Position numbers and translations under genes: made by a program. DNA of 64,000 bases from Chitinophaga skermanii (GTDB taxonomy: Bacteria > Bacteroidota > Bacteroidia > Chitinophagales > Chitinophagaceae), in NCBI RefSeq assembly GCF_003259335.1, contig NZ_QLLL01000002.1, positions 62,001 to 126,000 of the forward strand, given 5' to 3'. This document shows positions 1 through 7,253 of the stretch, one piece after another. The notes beneath the pieces were generated by a model. It was given only the letters and a program-made list of their open reading frames with translations, had not been told where the DNA came from and searched no databases. Each line of letters begins with the position of its first letter. Positions within the stretch are counted from its first letter, which is position 1.

Positions 1-1272
1 TTTATCCATTTCAACATTCCTACATTTATGGAAGATGATTGGGCCGACCCCGATGCTTCACCCGCTCTTTTTAACCCACGCAAACTTGATTGTAAACAAT
101 GGGCAGATGCCGCTGCAGCAGCCAACATGACTTATGGTTGTTTAACTACCAAACACCATAGCGGCTTTGCTATTTGGGATACGAAAACAACCGACTACAG
201 CGTTATGAGTTCTCCTTTCAAACGCGACGTAGTAAAAGAATACGTAGAAGCATTCCGCGCAAAAGGTTTACGTGTAATGTTGTACTACTCTATTCTCGAC
301 ACCCATCATAAAATAAGACCTGGCCATATAACGCCTGCGCACATCGCCATGATTAAAGCACAAATCACGGAATTGCTCACCAAGTATGGCGAAATCGATG
401 CGTTGATTATTGATGGATGGGACGCCCCTTGGAGCCGCATTTCGTATGAAGATGTGCCTTTCGGTGAAATCTATGGCTTAATTAAACAATTGCAACCGAA
501 ATGCTTAGTAATGGATTTGAATGCTGCGAAATATCCTGCTGAAGCGCTCTTCTATACCGATATCAAATCGTATGAACAAGGCGCCGGTCAACACATTTCT
601 ACCAGCACAAACCGCCTTCCAGCCTTAGCTTGTTTACCATTACAACAAAACTGGTTTTACAAATCCAACTTTGCTACAACACCTGTAAAAGAGGCCGGCA
701 AATTGGTGAATGAAATTATTGTTCCATACAACAAAGCATGGTGTAACTTCATCTTAAACGTAGCGCCTAACCGCGATGGCTTGTTCGACGCGAATGCTAT
801 TGATGCATTGAAAGCAATCGGCAAGCAATGGAAAAATGAAGGTCCTGTTGCACCATTACCGGCAAATGAAGCACCTATCATTGCAGAAAATATCGCGAAA
901 CATGTAGCGGCTAACAGTAGTTGGAGCGATGATATGAACATCATGGATTTCGCGAACGACGATAACTTCCGTTCATCATGGTCATCGCACCCAAGTGTAA
1001 AACAACCATGGTATGAAGTTGAATTCCCGAAAGAGCGTTCTTTCAACATGATCACGATGGTAGAAAATTCAGCACGCATCAAAACGTACCACTTCGAATA
1101 TTTCGATAACGGTGTTTGGAAACCATTACCTGGTAAGCCAACAGATGCCGGCCGTGTAAAAATTTTTAGGTTCCCGCGCGTTTGGGGTACAAAAGTGAAA
1201 ATCGTCATCGAAAGCTTCTCTGAAACACCTAGCATTGCTGAATTTGCTGTGTACGACGAGAAAAGAAATTAA
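1..1272 (+). CDS. Alpha-L-fucosidase, GH29 (5' end outside window)
   Basis: This is the C-terminal part of a glycoside hydrolase family 29 retaining fucosidase, probably periplasmic, which removes alpha-linked fucose from glycans. The frame is open from base 1, so the true start and signal peptide lie to the left. Visible hallmarks are FNIPTFMEDDWADP near the edge, the KHHSGFAIWD segment that contributes active-site histidines, and IDALIIDGWD, whose Asp (about residue 138 counted from base 1) sits where GH29 has its nucleophile. The last ~110 residues (from NIMDFANDDNF) look like a discoidin-type beta-sandwich with a WSSHPSVKQPWYEVEF segment. A strong terminator follows at once, so this is the last gene of its transcript. 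Family assignment is firm; substrate linkage is unknown. Confidence 0.9.
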   Translation, partial: FIHFNIPTFMEDDWADPDASPALFNPRKLDCKQWADAAAAANMTYGCLTTKHHSGFAIWDTKTTDYSVMSSPFKRDVVKEYVEAFRAKGLRVMLYYSILDTHHKIRPGHITPAHIAMIKAQITELLTKYGEIDALIIDGWDAPWSRISYEDVPFGEIYGLIKQLQPKCLVMDLNAAKYPAEALFYTDIKSYEQGAGQHISTSTNRLPALACLPLQQNWFYKSNFATTPVKEAGKLVNEIIVPYNKAWCNFILNVAPNRDGLFDANAIDALKAIGKQWKNEGPVAPLPANEAPIIAENIAKHVAANSSWSDDMNIMDFANDDNFRSSWSSHPSVKQPWYEVEFPKERSFNMITMVENSARIKTYHFEYFDNGVWKPLPGKPTDAGRVKIFRFPRVWGTKVKIVIESFSETPSIAEFAVYDEKRN

Positions 1273-1295
1273 TAAAGCCTTGATGAACAAACAAG

Positions 1296-1330
1296 CCCAT
1301 CTCAAGCGTGTTGAGATGGGTTTTTGTTTT
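1296..1330 (+). terminator. Rho-independent terminator after the fucosidase gene
   Basis: A 10-bp stem (CCCATCTCAA pairing with TTGAGATGGG) with a 5-nt loop is followed directly by TTTTTGTTTT. It lies 24 bases after the stop codon on the plus strand. Confidence 0.9.
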
Positions 1331-1574
1331 CTACCCTACATGGTCATAAAATGGTCGATTCACTGCGGTAAATAGCCGAATTATAATATCTTCCAATGGT
1401 AGTTTAATGTTCTTCCAATGTTCCAGGCCGCTTCTTTCCTATATGGAGATATATGTGGGATATATTTTGGATCAATACCACCTGCTTCTTGCAGCAAGTG
1501 AATAGCCATCCCCCATTTTTCTAACCTGCTCTAAATAAGTCATTTCCGTTTTTTCTCCGTGTATTTCGGCCCCT
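1331..1574. other. Non-coding stretch left of the repeat arrays
   Basis: I see no plausible gene, tRNA or mobile-element end here. The stretch is A+T-rich, with short imperfect repetitions (CTTCCAATG occurs twice, around 1393 and 1413) and no long open frame. Confidence 0.5.
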
Positions 1575-1618
1575 TTCACCGACACTTCACCGACACTTCA
1601 CCGACTTTTCACCGACAA
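1575..1618. repeat. Tandem 11-bp repeat array (TTCACCGACAC)
   Basis: Four head-to-tail copies of an 11-bp unit start at 1575, 1586, 1597 and 1608, with variation only in the last two bases. The period is exactly 11 bp. A degenerate GTCGAC/CTCCGAC continuation follows to about 1675. It sits 120 bp from a separate 10-bp array. Confidence 0.85.
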
Positions 1619-1740
1619 ACCCCTAGTAAAACCAAGGGTGAAGTAAGCCTTTTGTCGACATTTCTCCGACATGCACCTTGAATTTACTGGGGTTCAGTCG
1701 ACTGTTTGCCAAGTGTAAGTTGATCGCAAATGATTGAAAA

Positions 1741-1850
1741 GCGGCATTTTCCGGCACTTTCCGGCATATTCCGGCATATTCCGGCACAAAGCGGCATATT
1801 CCGGCATAATCCGGCAAAAAGCGGTTAAAAGCGGCACTTTCCGGCACGCG
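1741..1850. repeat. Tandem 10-bp repeat array (CCGGCATATT), 11 units
   Basis: Eleven consecutive 10-bp units run from 1741 to 1850. Each starts (C/G)CGG, usually followed by CA, and ends in an A/T triplet or quartet (CATATT, CACTTT, CAAAAA, TTAAAA). The period never slips, so G+C-rich and A+T-rich faces alternate once per turn of B-DNA. Any frame through it reads as a 10-residue peptide repeat (MPEYAGICRK-like); I regard that as a by-product, since several frames read similarly. Reverse-complemented, the unit equals that of the array at 44101-44140. Confidence 0.9.
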
Positions 1851-1875
1851 ACTTTTTTTCTTCGAAAGGGAGCTG

Positions 1876-1883
1876 TACTTTTG
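1876..1883 (+). promoter_or_regulatory. Possible -7 element (TACTTTTG) facing a gene-poor stretch
   Basis: TACTTTTG fits the Bacteroidota TAnnTTTG element. A TTT triplet lies 19 bp upstream, where TTG would be expected. A transcript from here would start near 1890 and run about 100 nt to the hairpin at 1980-2018. It contains only a short reading frame (ATG at 1895) with no recognisable product. Confidence 0.35.
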
Positions 1884-1969
1884 TTTTGAAGGGGATGAAC
1901 AACAGTTTTAGCATTGCGATAAGGGAGGCTCGCAAGGTGCAATGGGTAGAAGAGCTGGGCGTAAAAAAA

Positions 1970-2018
1970 GGGCAAAAAAATAAGCAACATCATGCCGTAC
2001 CAGCACCATGTTGCTTAT
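1970..2018 (-). terminator. Terminator of the minus-strand molybdopterin-fold gene
   Basis: An 11-bp perfect stem (ATAAGCAACAT with ATGTTGCTTAT) and a 17-nt loop are followed on the minus strand by TTTTTTT, 20 bases after the stop codon at 2038. Confidence 0.85.
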
Positions 2019-2037
2019 CATCAAAACAAGCAGGAAA

Positions 2038-2532
2038 TTACTTCACTTGCTGCACCACAACTTTCGACAATTGCTTCACAAAACGGCGGCCTGTGGCAAA
2101 ATCGGAAGTGGTTATCAAGGAAATTTTCTCTTCTAACTGCATAGCATCCGTATCATCGATACTTAGGATAATATAAGTTTGAGACCCGGTGGGAGAATTG
2201 AAGATTTCATTCCAAGAGTACACCACCTTGTAGTTGTCTTCTGCCCACCCAATCAAATAAAATTCGCTGTTCCATTTGGGCGAGTCCGTTTTCAACACTA
2301 GCTCCTTCAGCGCATCTTTCAACAATACACCCTTCACGTTGTGCAAGGTTTTCTTGTACTCAAGTTTATGATTCAAAATGCGAACACTGTCGATCTTATG
2401 TTGTGGTAAAGATCTCAATTGCGCAAATTGAATAGTCAGCACTTTTTGCACATCGCCTTCCACTGTAAAAGATTGCTGCGCTTGGGTTTGAATAGTGAGC
2501 ACTAAGCTAAAAACAAGTAAAATATATTTCAT
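2038..2532 (-). CDS. Secreted sulfite-oxidase-fold (molybdopterin-binding-like) protein
   Basis: A 164-residue exported protein. Residues 1-18 form a signal peptide (MKYILLVFSLVLTIQTQAQ). The rest, with VEGDVQKVLTI, LHNVKGVLLKDALKEL, FYLIGWAEDNYKVVYSW and ISLITTSDFATGRRFV, resembles the small stand-alone version of the oxidoreductase molybdopterin-binding domain found in sulfite oxidases. Family members of this size often lack the cofactor-ligating cysteine, and none is visible here, so enzymatic activity is doubtful. The gene is divergent from ybaK, with an inverted repeat in the shared upstream region, and has its own terminator. The fold call is moderate; the function is unknown. Confidence 0.6.
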   Translation of the reverse strand: MKYILLVFSLVLTIQTQAQQSFTVEGDVQKVLTIQFAQLRSLPQHKIDSVRILNHKLEYKKTLHNVKGVLLKDALKELVLKTDSPKWNSEFYLIGWAEDNYKVVYSWNEIFNSPTGSQTYIILSIDDTDAMQLEEKISLITTSDFATGRRFVKQLSKVVVQQVK

Positions 2533-2565
2533 AAAAATGGGTGTAAATGCGAACTAATATACAAA

Positions 2566-2592
2566 AAATATGCAGGGCCCTGCTGCATATTT
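2566..2592. promoter_or_regulatory. Inverted repeat in divergent promoter region
   Basis: AAATATGCAG and CTGCATATTT form a perfect 10-bp inverted repeat around a GGCCCTG centre. It lies 34 bp from the start of the minus-strand gene and 32 bp from the ybaK start. It could be an operator for one or both genes, or an RNA hairpin; there is no U-tract to make it a terminator. Confidence 0.4.
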
Positions 2593-2623
2593 AACAAGCA
2601 AAATGAAGTAATTTGCGTTGAAC

Positions 2624-3094
2624 ATGATCACGAAAACCAATGCCGCCCGCATGCTCGATAGCCTTCACATTTCCTACGAAGTAAGAACGTACGAAGTACA
2701 CGAAGACCATCTCAGTGCTGTTGACGTAGCCGAATCAATCGGCATCGAACCGGAACGACTTTTTAAAACGCTCGTGCTTAAAGGCAATATCGACCCCTAC
2801 ATTGTAGCCGTTATCCCGGGCAACGCGCAACTCGATCTTAAAAAAATAGCCAAGCACAGCGGCAATAAAAACTGCGACATGTTGCCCATGAAAGACCTGC
2901 TCGCAGTAACTGGCTACATCCGCGGCGGCTGTTCGCCCATCGGCATGAAAAAACAATTCCCCACCTATATCGAGGAATTGGCTACGCTTGAAGCAACCAT
3001 TGTGGTGAGTGCCGGTAAAAGAGGCCTCCAAATTATCCTCGACCCGCAAGATTTAGCCAAAGCTGTCAATGCCCGCTTCGTGGATATTGTATAA
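2624..3094 (+). CDS. ybaK: Cys-tRNA(Pro)/Cys-tRNA(Cys) deacylase YbaK
   Basis: A cytosolic trans-editing enzyme of the YbaK/ProX family that hydrolyses Cys-tRNA(Pro) made in error by prolyl-tRNA synthetase. It shows the family features LFKTLVLKG, an invariant-lysine segment, VIPGNAQLDLKKIAKHSG, YIRGGCSPIGMKKQFPTYI, and a C-terminal VSAGKRGLQIILDPQDLAKAV. About 156 residues is normal for the family. ATG at 2624 is preferred; an in-frame TTG two codons earlier is possible but unnecessary. It is a free-standing gene next to the dienelactone hydrolase gene. Confidence 0.93.
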   Translation: MITKTNAARMLDSLHISYEVRTYEVHEDHLSAVDVAESIGIEPERLFKTLVLKGNIDPYIVAVIPGNAQLDLKKIAKHSGNKNCDMLPMKDLLAVTGYIRGGCSPIGMKKQFPTYIEELATLEATIVVSAGKRGLQIILDPQDLAKAVNARFVDIV

Positions 3095-3143
3095 ATCGCT
3101 TTCATGAACCAATAATTATGTCTATTTTTTAAAAAATTTCACC

Positions 3144-4031
3144 ATGTATACACCCAAGAAAGAAGACATACAACAAGAAGTATTCGACCTGTACGACGAT
3201 TACGCGCATAACCGCCTCTCCCGTGCAGATTTCATGCAGAAACTGTCGTTGTTTGCCGTAGGCAGCCTAACAGTACCTGCTCTCATGAGCTTCCTAATGC
3301 CGGAGTACAAAAACTCCCTCCAAGTGAAAGCTGGCGACCCACGCATCACGGAAGCTTACATTACCTACACCTCTCCAAAAGGCGGCGGCCAAATCAAAGC
3401 CTTGCTCTGCATGCCAAAAGACAATACAAAGAAGCTGGGCGGTATATTAGTGGTACACGAAAACCGCGGCCTCAACCCGCATATCGAAGACGTAGCCCGT
3501 AGGGCAGCACTGGCAGGCTTTATTAGCCTAGCACCAGATATGCTAAGCCCACTTGGCGGCTACCCCGGCAACGACGATACCGGTCGCGAGATGCAAAGCA
3601 AACGCGATCGCAACGAAATGCTGGAAGATTTTATCGCCGGTGCCAACTATTTACAAGAACAACCCTCCTGCAATGGGAAAGTGGGCGTTGTGGGCTTCTG
3701 TTTCGGTGGATGGATCGCTAATATGATGGCTGCCCGTGTACCCAGCTTAGCTGCCGCTGTACCTTTCTATGGTGGTCAGCCGCCACTGGAAGAAGTACCC
3801 AACATCAAAGCCCCCTTACAAATTCACTACGCCGAACTGGATACCCGTGTAAACGAAGGCTGGCCGGCATACGAACAAACACTCAAAGACAATAAAAAGG
3901 AGTACACCGCCTTCATATACCCTAAAGCCAACCACGGCTTTCATAACGATACCACCCCTCGTTACGATCGACCAGCCGCTGAATTGGCATGGAAAAGAAC
4001 CATTGAGTTCTTTCAAGCACAACTGCAATAG
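3144..4031 (+). CDS. Dienelactone hydrolase family protein, exported-looking
   Basis: An alpha/beta-hydrolase of the carboxymethylenebutenolidase group, 295 residues. The catalytic triad is readable: Cys186 in VGFCFGG, Asp233 in ELDTRVNEG and His264 in KANHGFHND. The conserved Glu of VHENRGL (residue 106) is also present. The N-terminal ~55 residues form a helical extension ending in a hydrophobic stretch ([23 protein letters not shown]) preceded by SRADF. This resembles the Tat-like leader of related Bacteroidota proteins but lacks the twin arginine. The substrate is unknown; many homologues are generic esterases rather than aromatic-degradation enzymes, and no such pathway is nearby. Confidence 0.85.
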   Translation: MYTPKKEDIQQEVFDLYDDYAHNRLSRADFMQKLSLFAVGSLTVPALMSFLMPEYKNSLQVKAGDPRITEAYITYTSPKGGGQIKALLCMPKDNTKKLGGILVVHENRGLNPHIEDVARRAALAGFISLAPDMLSPLGGYPGNDDTGREMQSKRDRNEMLEDFIAGANYLQEQPSCNGKVGVVGFCFGGWIANMMAARVPSLAAAVPFYGGQPPLEEVPNIKAPLQIHYAELDTRVNEGWPAYEQTLKDNKKEYTAFIYPKANHGFHNDTTPRYDRPAAELAWKRTIEFFQAQLQ

Positions 4032-4070
4032 CCAAAACATAAACAGGGCATCTCTCCGCCTAATTTTCAG

Positions 4071-4078
4071 TATCTTTG
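4071..4078 (+). promoter_or_regulatory. Bacteroidota -7 element TATCTTTG
   Basis: TATCTTTG matches TAnnTTTG and lies 50 bp upstream of the ATG at 4128. No clear TTG is found 19 bp further upstream. The transcript would begin near 4085 and carry the GC-rich hairpin at 4085-4103 at its very 5' end. Confidence 0.55.
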
Positions 4079-4084
4079 CGCCCG

Positions 4085-4103
4085 CCCGGCCCCATTGGCC
4101 GGG
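4085..4103 (+). promoter_or_regulatory. GC-rich hairpin at the 5' end of the leader
   Basis: CCCGGCC and GGCCGGG form a 7-bp all-GC stem with a 5-nt loop, starting within a few bases of the predicted transcription start. A 5'-terminal hairpin of this kind would be expected to protect the mRNA or tune its translation. There is no U-tract. Confidence 0.4.
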
Positions 4104-4127
4104 GTATAACTATTAGAGAATTGTGAG

Positions 4128-4946
4128 ATGAACGATCCCGCGGATTATACAACTACTATTGCCACTTTAGACATGCCATTCCTGCAAGGGGAAGGGCCTT
4201 TTCGTGGCTTCGCGGATCAAGCGTTTGCCCAACAATTGGCAACGGGCATCGTGTTTAGTGTGAACAACGCCATTCATCCTCTTTGTCGAATAGCCGCCGA
4301 AGATTTACAAATTCACTTACAGCAGCAGCAAGAATGGACACATAATTTTGGGCTATCCAGCGATACCCAAGGACAAGTAATTGGTAAAATGTTTGGCGTG
4401 TTGGTGGTGGCGCACAACAACGAAATTGGTTACTTAGCCGCCTTTTCCGGCAAATTGGCGAACGGGAATTACCACAGCCGTTTTGTGCCACCTATTTTCG
4501 ATGGAATGGAACCAGGAGGATTTTTAGCCGTCGGCATGAAGCGTATTACCGGCATTAATACCGAGATAGCGGCCCTAGCAGGCACATCTTCACCCGAAGC
4601 TACAGCACAAATACAACAACTGAAAGCCGCCCGCAAGGCGCTTTCCAACGGTTTGCAGCAACAAATCTTCAACGAATACAATTTCATCAACCAAGCGGGA
4701 GCATACAAAAACCTGCTAGATATTTTTACCCCGCATGGTTACCGGCAACCGCCAGCAGGTGCCGGGGAGTGTGCAGCACCCAAATTATTACAGTACGCAT
4801 TCCAGCAAAACATGCGCCCATTGGCACTTGCAGAGTTTTGGTGGGGCCTTTCACCTAAGTCGGCTACCTGGCAACACAAACATTTTTATGCACCTTGTAA
4901 AGAAAAATGTGCTCCAATATTATCATTTATGCTAGATAATTATTAG
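4128..4946 (+). CDS. Stand-alone N-terminal domain of a RluA-type pseudouridine synthase
   Basis: The 272 residues match the accessory N-terminal region of the ~560-residue Bacteroidota/gammaproteobacterial RluA-family synthases. Matching blocks are EWTHNFGLSSDTQGQVIGKMFGVLVV, YLAAFSGKLA, RFVPPIFDGM, GAGECAAPKLLQYAF, PLALAEFWWGLSPKS and HFYAPCKEKCAPIL. In those proteins the catalytic domain (with its HRLDxxTSG motif) follows immediately. Here a stop codon falls just after SFMLDNY, and no synthase sequence appears in any frame in the 47 bases before the next gene. The long coiled-coil insert is also shortened. The conserved Cys residues (GECAAP, CKEKC) remain. It is either a truncated remnant or a domain acting in trans with a synthase elsewhere. 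Confidence 0.8.
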   Translation: MNDPADYTTTIATLDMPFLQGEGPFRGFADQAFAQQLATGIVFSVNNAIHPLCRIAAEDLQIHLQQQQEWTHNFGLSSDTQGQVIGKMFGVLVVAHNNEIGYLAAFSGKLANGNYHSRFVPPIFDGMEPGGFLAVGMKRITGINTEIAALAGTSSPEATAQIQQLKAARKALSNGLQQQIFNEYNFINQAGAYKNLLDIFTPHGYRQPPAGAGECAAPKLLQYAFQQNMRPLALAEFWWGLSPKSATWQHKHFYAPCKEKCAPILSFMLDNY

Positions 4947-4993
4947 TTTGTTGGCGTTACCCAATATCTCTTATACTATTTGTATTCATTCCA

Positions 4994-5632
4994 ATGAACT
5001 TTAAAAAAGTACCATTAGCCGAAGTGCTCGAAAAATACCCAATTAGAGACCATCTTTTCGGCGACTCCACATTGTTCGATGAACGTATCGACACAGGTTT
5101 CTTCTATGTAAATGAAGGCGACATGTTAATCGAAGATCATGTTGATCTGAATATTGTAAATGCCCCCGGCGACATACAAGGGATTATCATTACCGGTAAT
5201 CTCGTTGTTTTTGGCAATATTCTCAATCATGAACTAGATTTTGGTTTAGCCTTTTATGTAATGGGAAACATAACCTGCGACAATTTCTTAATTGGAGGGG
5301 CTGCTACCTATATCGGTGGCAACCTATCCGCTAGGGAAGTAATATTATTACACTATAGCGCAGGTTGGATGCAAATTAACGGGCTTATTTCTTCTAGGGT
5401 GATGATCGTAGACGATTATCCATTCATCCCTAAAGAAATGAACATTACACAGTTTTACGACAATTCGCGCGACGAAAACAGTCCTAAAGAGAATGCTTGT
5501 TTTAGGGATGAATCTGGTAATTACCGCATTTCAAATAACCTGAAAGCGTTACTTAATATGCCTGATGCCCTCATCTATGAAGACATCATAGATGAATTGT
5601 CGCAAGGCTCTTCCGTATTGCTTCCCCTGTAA
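4994..5632 (+). CDS. Uncharacterised beta-solenoid-like protein
   Basis: 212 residues, no signal peptide, probably cytosolic. The middle (about 45-150) is a run of short hydrophobic strands separated by polar turns: MLIEDHVDLNIVNA, GIIITGNLVVFGNI, FYVMGNITCDNFLIGG, YIGGNLSAREVILLHY, INGLISSRVMIVDD. The spacing suggests a right-handed beta-helix like that of polymer-forming cytoskeletal or acetyltransferase-type solenoids. The last 60 residues are helical and acidic. I do not recognise a named family; similar folds occur among immunity and cytoskeletal proteins. It shares a bidirectional terminator with the convergent gene. Confidence 0.6.
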   Translation: MNFKKVPLAEVLEKYPIRDHLFGDSTLFDERIDTGFFYVNEGDMLIEDHVDLNIVNAPGDIQGIIITGNLVVFGNILNHELDFGLAFYVMGNITCDNFLIGGAATYIGGNLSAREVILLHYSAGWMQINGLISSRVMIVDDYPFIPKEMNITQFYDNSRDENSPKENACFRDESGNYRISNNLKALLNMPDALIYEDIIDELSQGSSVLLPL

Positions 5633-5654
5633 CACGATCTTTGTAAACACACAA

Positions 5655-5686
5655 AAACCATCTTTACTAAAGTAAAGATGGTTTTT
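5655..5686. terminator. Bidirectional terminator
   Basis: AACCATCTTTACT pairs with AGTAAAGATGGTT. It is flanked by AAAAA on the left and TTTTTG on the right, so it can serve the plus-strand gene ending at 5632 and the minus-strand gene ending at 5702. Confidence 0.85.
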
Positions 5687-5701
5687 GTTATGCCTGTACA
5701 A

Positions 5702-7183
5702 CTAGCTTTTCTTCTTAATTAACTTCACTACACCAGGATCGCTGATGTATTGAAGGTTGTACCGCGATTGATCATCAAATTCCTTTGTAAAATCGAAGTA
5801 CCCAGTTGTTTCACCGGGCTGTAAAGTAATGGAATCGTCGACATAGGTATATCCTTTCGCCGTTTCTCTTTTCAATATGCCTTTGATAATAACGGGGTGG
5901 TTACTAATGTTTACATAGTAATAGAAAGGTTGCTTACCACCAATTTCCATATCATAAATTTCTTTCGTAACTACGAAAGGTTCTCCATAATCGGGATTAT
6001 CGCGGGTTGTCCATTGAACGGTATATTGCTCTTTGGCAATAATGGCCAAGTTGTTTTTGCAATCGTATGCAGCGGGATAGCTACGATGCTTCTTTAATAC
6101 AGCTTGGTATGAAGAAGAATTCGCTAAGCGAGCTTGCACGTATGCTTTGAAATACTGTGTAATATTTTGTTGTTCTGTAGGAGTTAAACGTTGATGGTAG
6201 TAACTGGAACGAAAAACATAATGCGGGAACTCGGCATAATCGTTATTCGTATAGCCATCTTCAAACTTATAATTATACCCATCCCCTTCCAAGGCATAAG
6301 GCAAACCATTGCGATACAGCACCGTTACGATACCATCATAGATATTACTCCATTTGTTCGATAAATAATAACCTGTTTCGTAATTAAACTGCAGTACTTT
6401 CATACTACCATCTGCGTAGCGTTCTTTCACGCGCCAATTAGTTGTTTCTTTGATAGATCGAGATAAATCTACCAGTTTCAATTGCCTTAAAAGGTTTTCA
6501 AGATCACCTTTTAGGAACTGTATTTTATGTTGATCGTCGGCGGTTAGCGTGGTATATGTGTTGGAAGTAACGGGTGCTGTAGTAGCGTTTTCTACACGGG
6601 AAGGCGTGGGTGCTGGGTTGTTGCTACGGTTATACAATGTGCGATATTGCCTGGTTGTATTTCCTTGTGCCATTTCATTATTATACCCTTTGCGCGTAGC
6701 ATCTACAGTAGCCTGAGCATTGTGGGAAAGCGGTTTCTCCTTCGCTATTCGAAACGTACCCGGTGCACAAGAAGCCGACGATCGAATCCATTCACCATCA
6801 AAGTACGTAGCACCGGTATACTTCCAATTGCCCGTTATAATAATACTATCCGCGGTTTCAGTAATATCGGCCGTATAGTTCCCTTGGAACAAATCGCCGC
6901 CCCGTTTACTTATCACTACAGCATCTTTGAAATACAAGCGGTTGCCGCTACGATAACCGGTTACTTTTACCTGCGCCTCGAAAATACCCATTGCATATTC
7001 GTATACACCGGAAATACCGGTACCCGATTGTTGTAAATCAATCACAAAGCGGGCAGGTGCATATTCACCTTGCACAAAGTATTTACCCTTGAATTGCCCG
7101 GCAATATTGGTTTGTGCGAACATAGTAGCATAACAAAGCGTAGCACATAAGGTACTGGCTACGAGACAGAACATTCGTTTCAT
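5702..7183 (-). CDS. Secreted protein of unknown function with N-terminal beta-barrel-like domain
   Basis: 493 residues beginning with a signal peptide that ends near MFAQT (~25). Residues 26-135 form a lipocalin-like set of strands (GQFKGKYFVQGEYAPARFVIDL, GVYEYAMGIFEAQVKVTGY, LYFKDAVVISKRGGDLFQGNYTADI) typical of small secreted lipid- or ligand-binding domains in Bacteroidota. A low-complexity linker (~150-215) follows. The C-terminal ~270 residues contain a Tyr/Asn-rich region and a final Ig-like stretch (NISNHPVIIKGILKRE, VDDSITLQPGETTGYFDF). I recognise no enzyme motif. It stands alone between lodB and the convergent terminator. Confidence 0.65.
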   Translation of the reverse strand: MKRMFCLVASTLCATLCYATMFAQTNIAGQFKGKYFVQGEYAPARFVIDLQQSGTGISGVYEYAMGIFEAQVKVTGYRSGNRLYFKDAVVISKRGGDLFQGNYTADITETADSIIITGNWKYTGATYFDGEWIRSSASCAPGTFRIAKEKPLSHNAQATVDATRKGYNNEMAQGNTTRQYRTLYNRSNNPAPTPSRVENATTAPVTSNTYTTLTADDQHKIQFLKGDLENLLRQLKLVDLSRSIKETTNWRVKERYADGSMKVLQFNYETGYYLSNKWSNIYDGIVTVLYRNGLPYALEGDGYNYKFEDGYTNNDYAEFPHYVFRSSYYHQRLTPTEQQNITQYFKAYVQARLANSSSYQAVLKKHRSYPAAYDCKNNLAIIAKEQYTVQWTTRDNPDYGEPFVVTKEIYDMEIGGKQPFYYYVNISNHPVIIKGILKRETAKGYTYVDDSITLQPGETTGYFDFTKEFDDQSRYNLQYISDPGVVKLIKKKS

Positions 7184-7253
7184 AAAGAGGATTGTTGCAT
7201 TTTGGGGTGGTTGAAGTAATATGAAGATATTGATTTTAGGTGGAATGCTGATG

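Noticed and set aside
1575..1850. CRISPR array
   Set aside because: The units are 10-11 bp with no spacers, the copies are imperfect, and no cas gene is present.
1623..1993. Short minus-strand proteins with MPEYAGICR-like repeats
   Set aside because: The peptide repeat follows automatically from a 10-bp DNA repeat read in any frame, and overlapping frames give similar peptides. There is no start context or homologous function.
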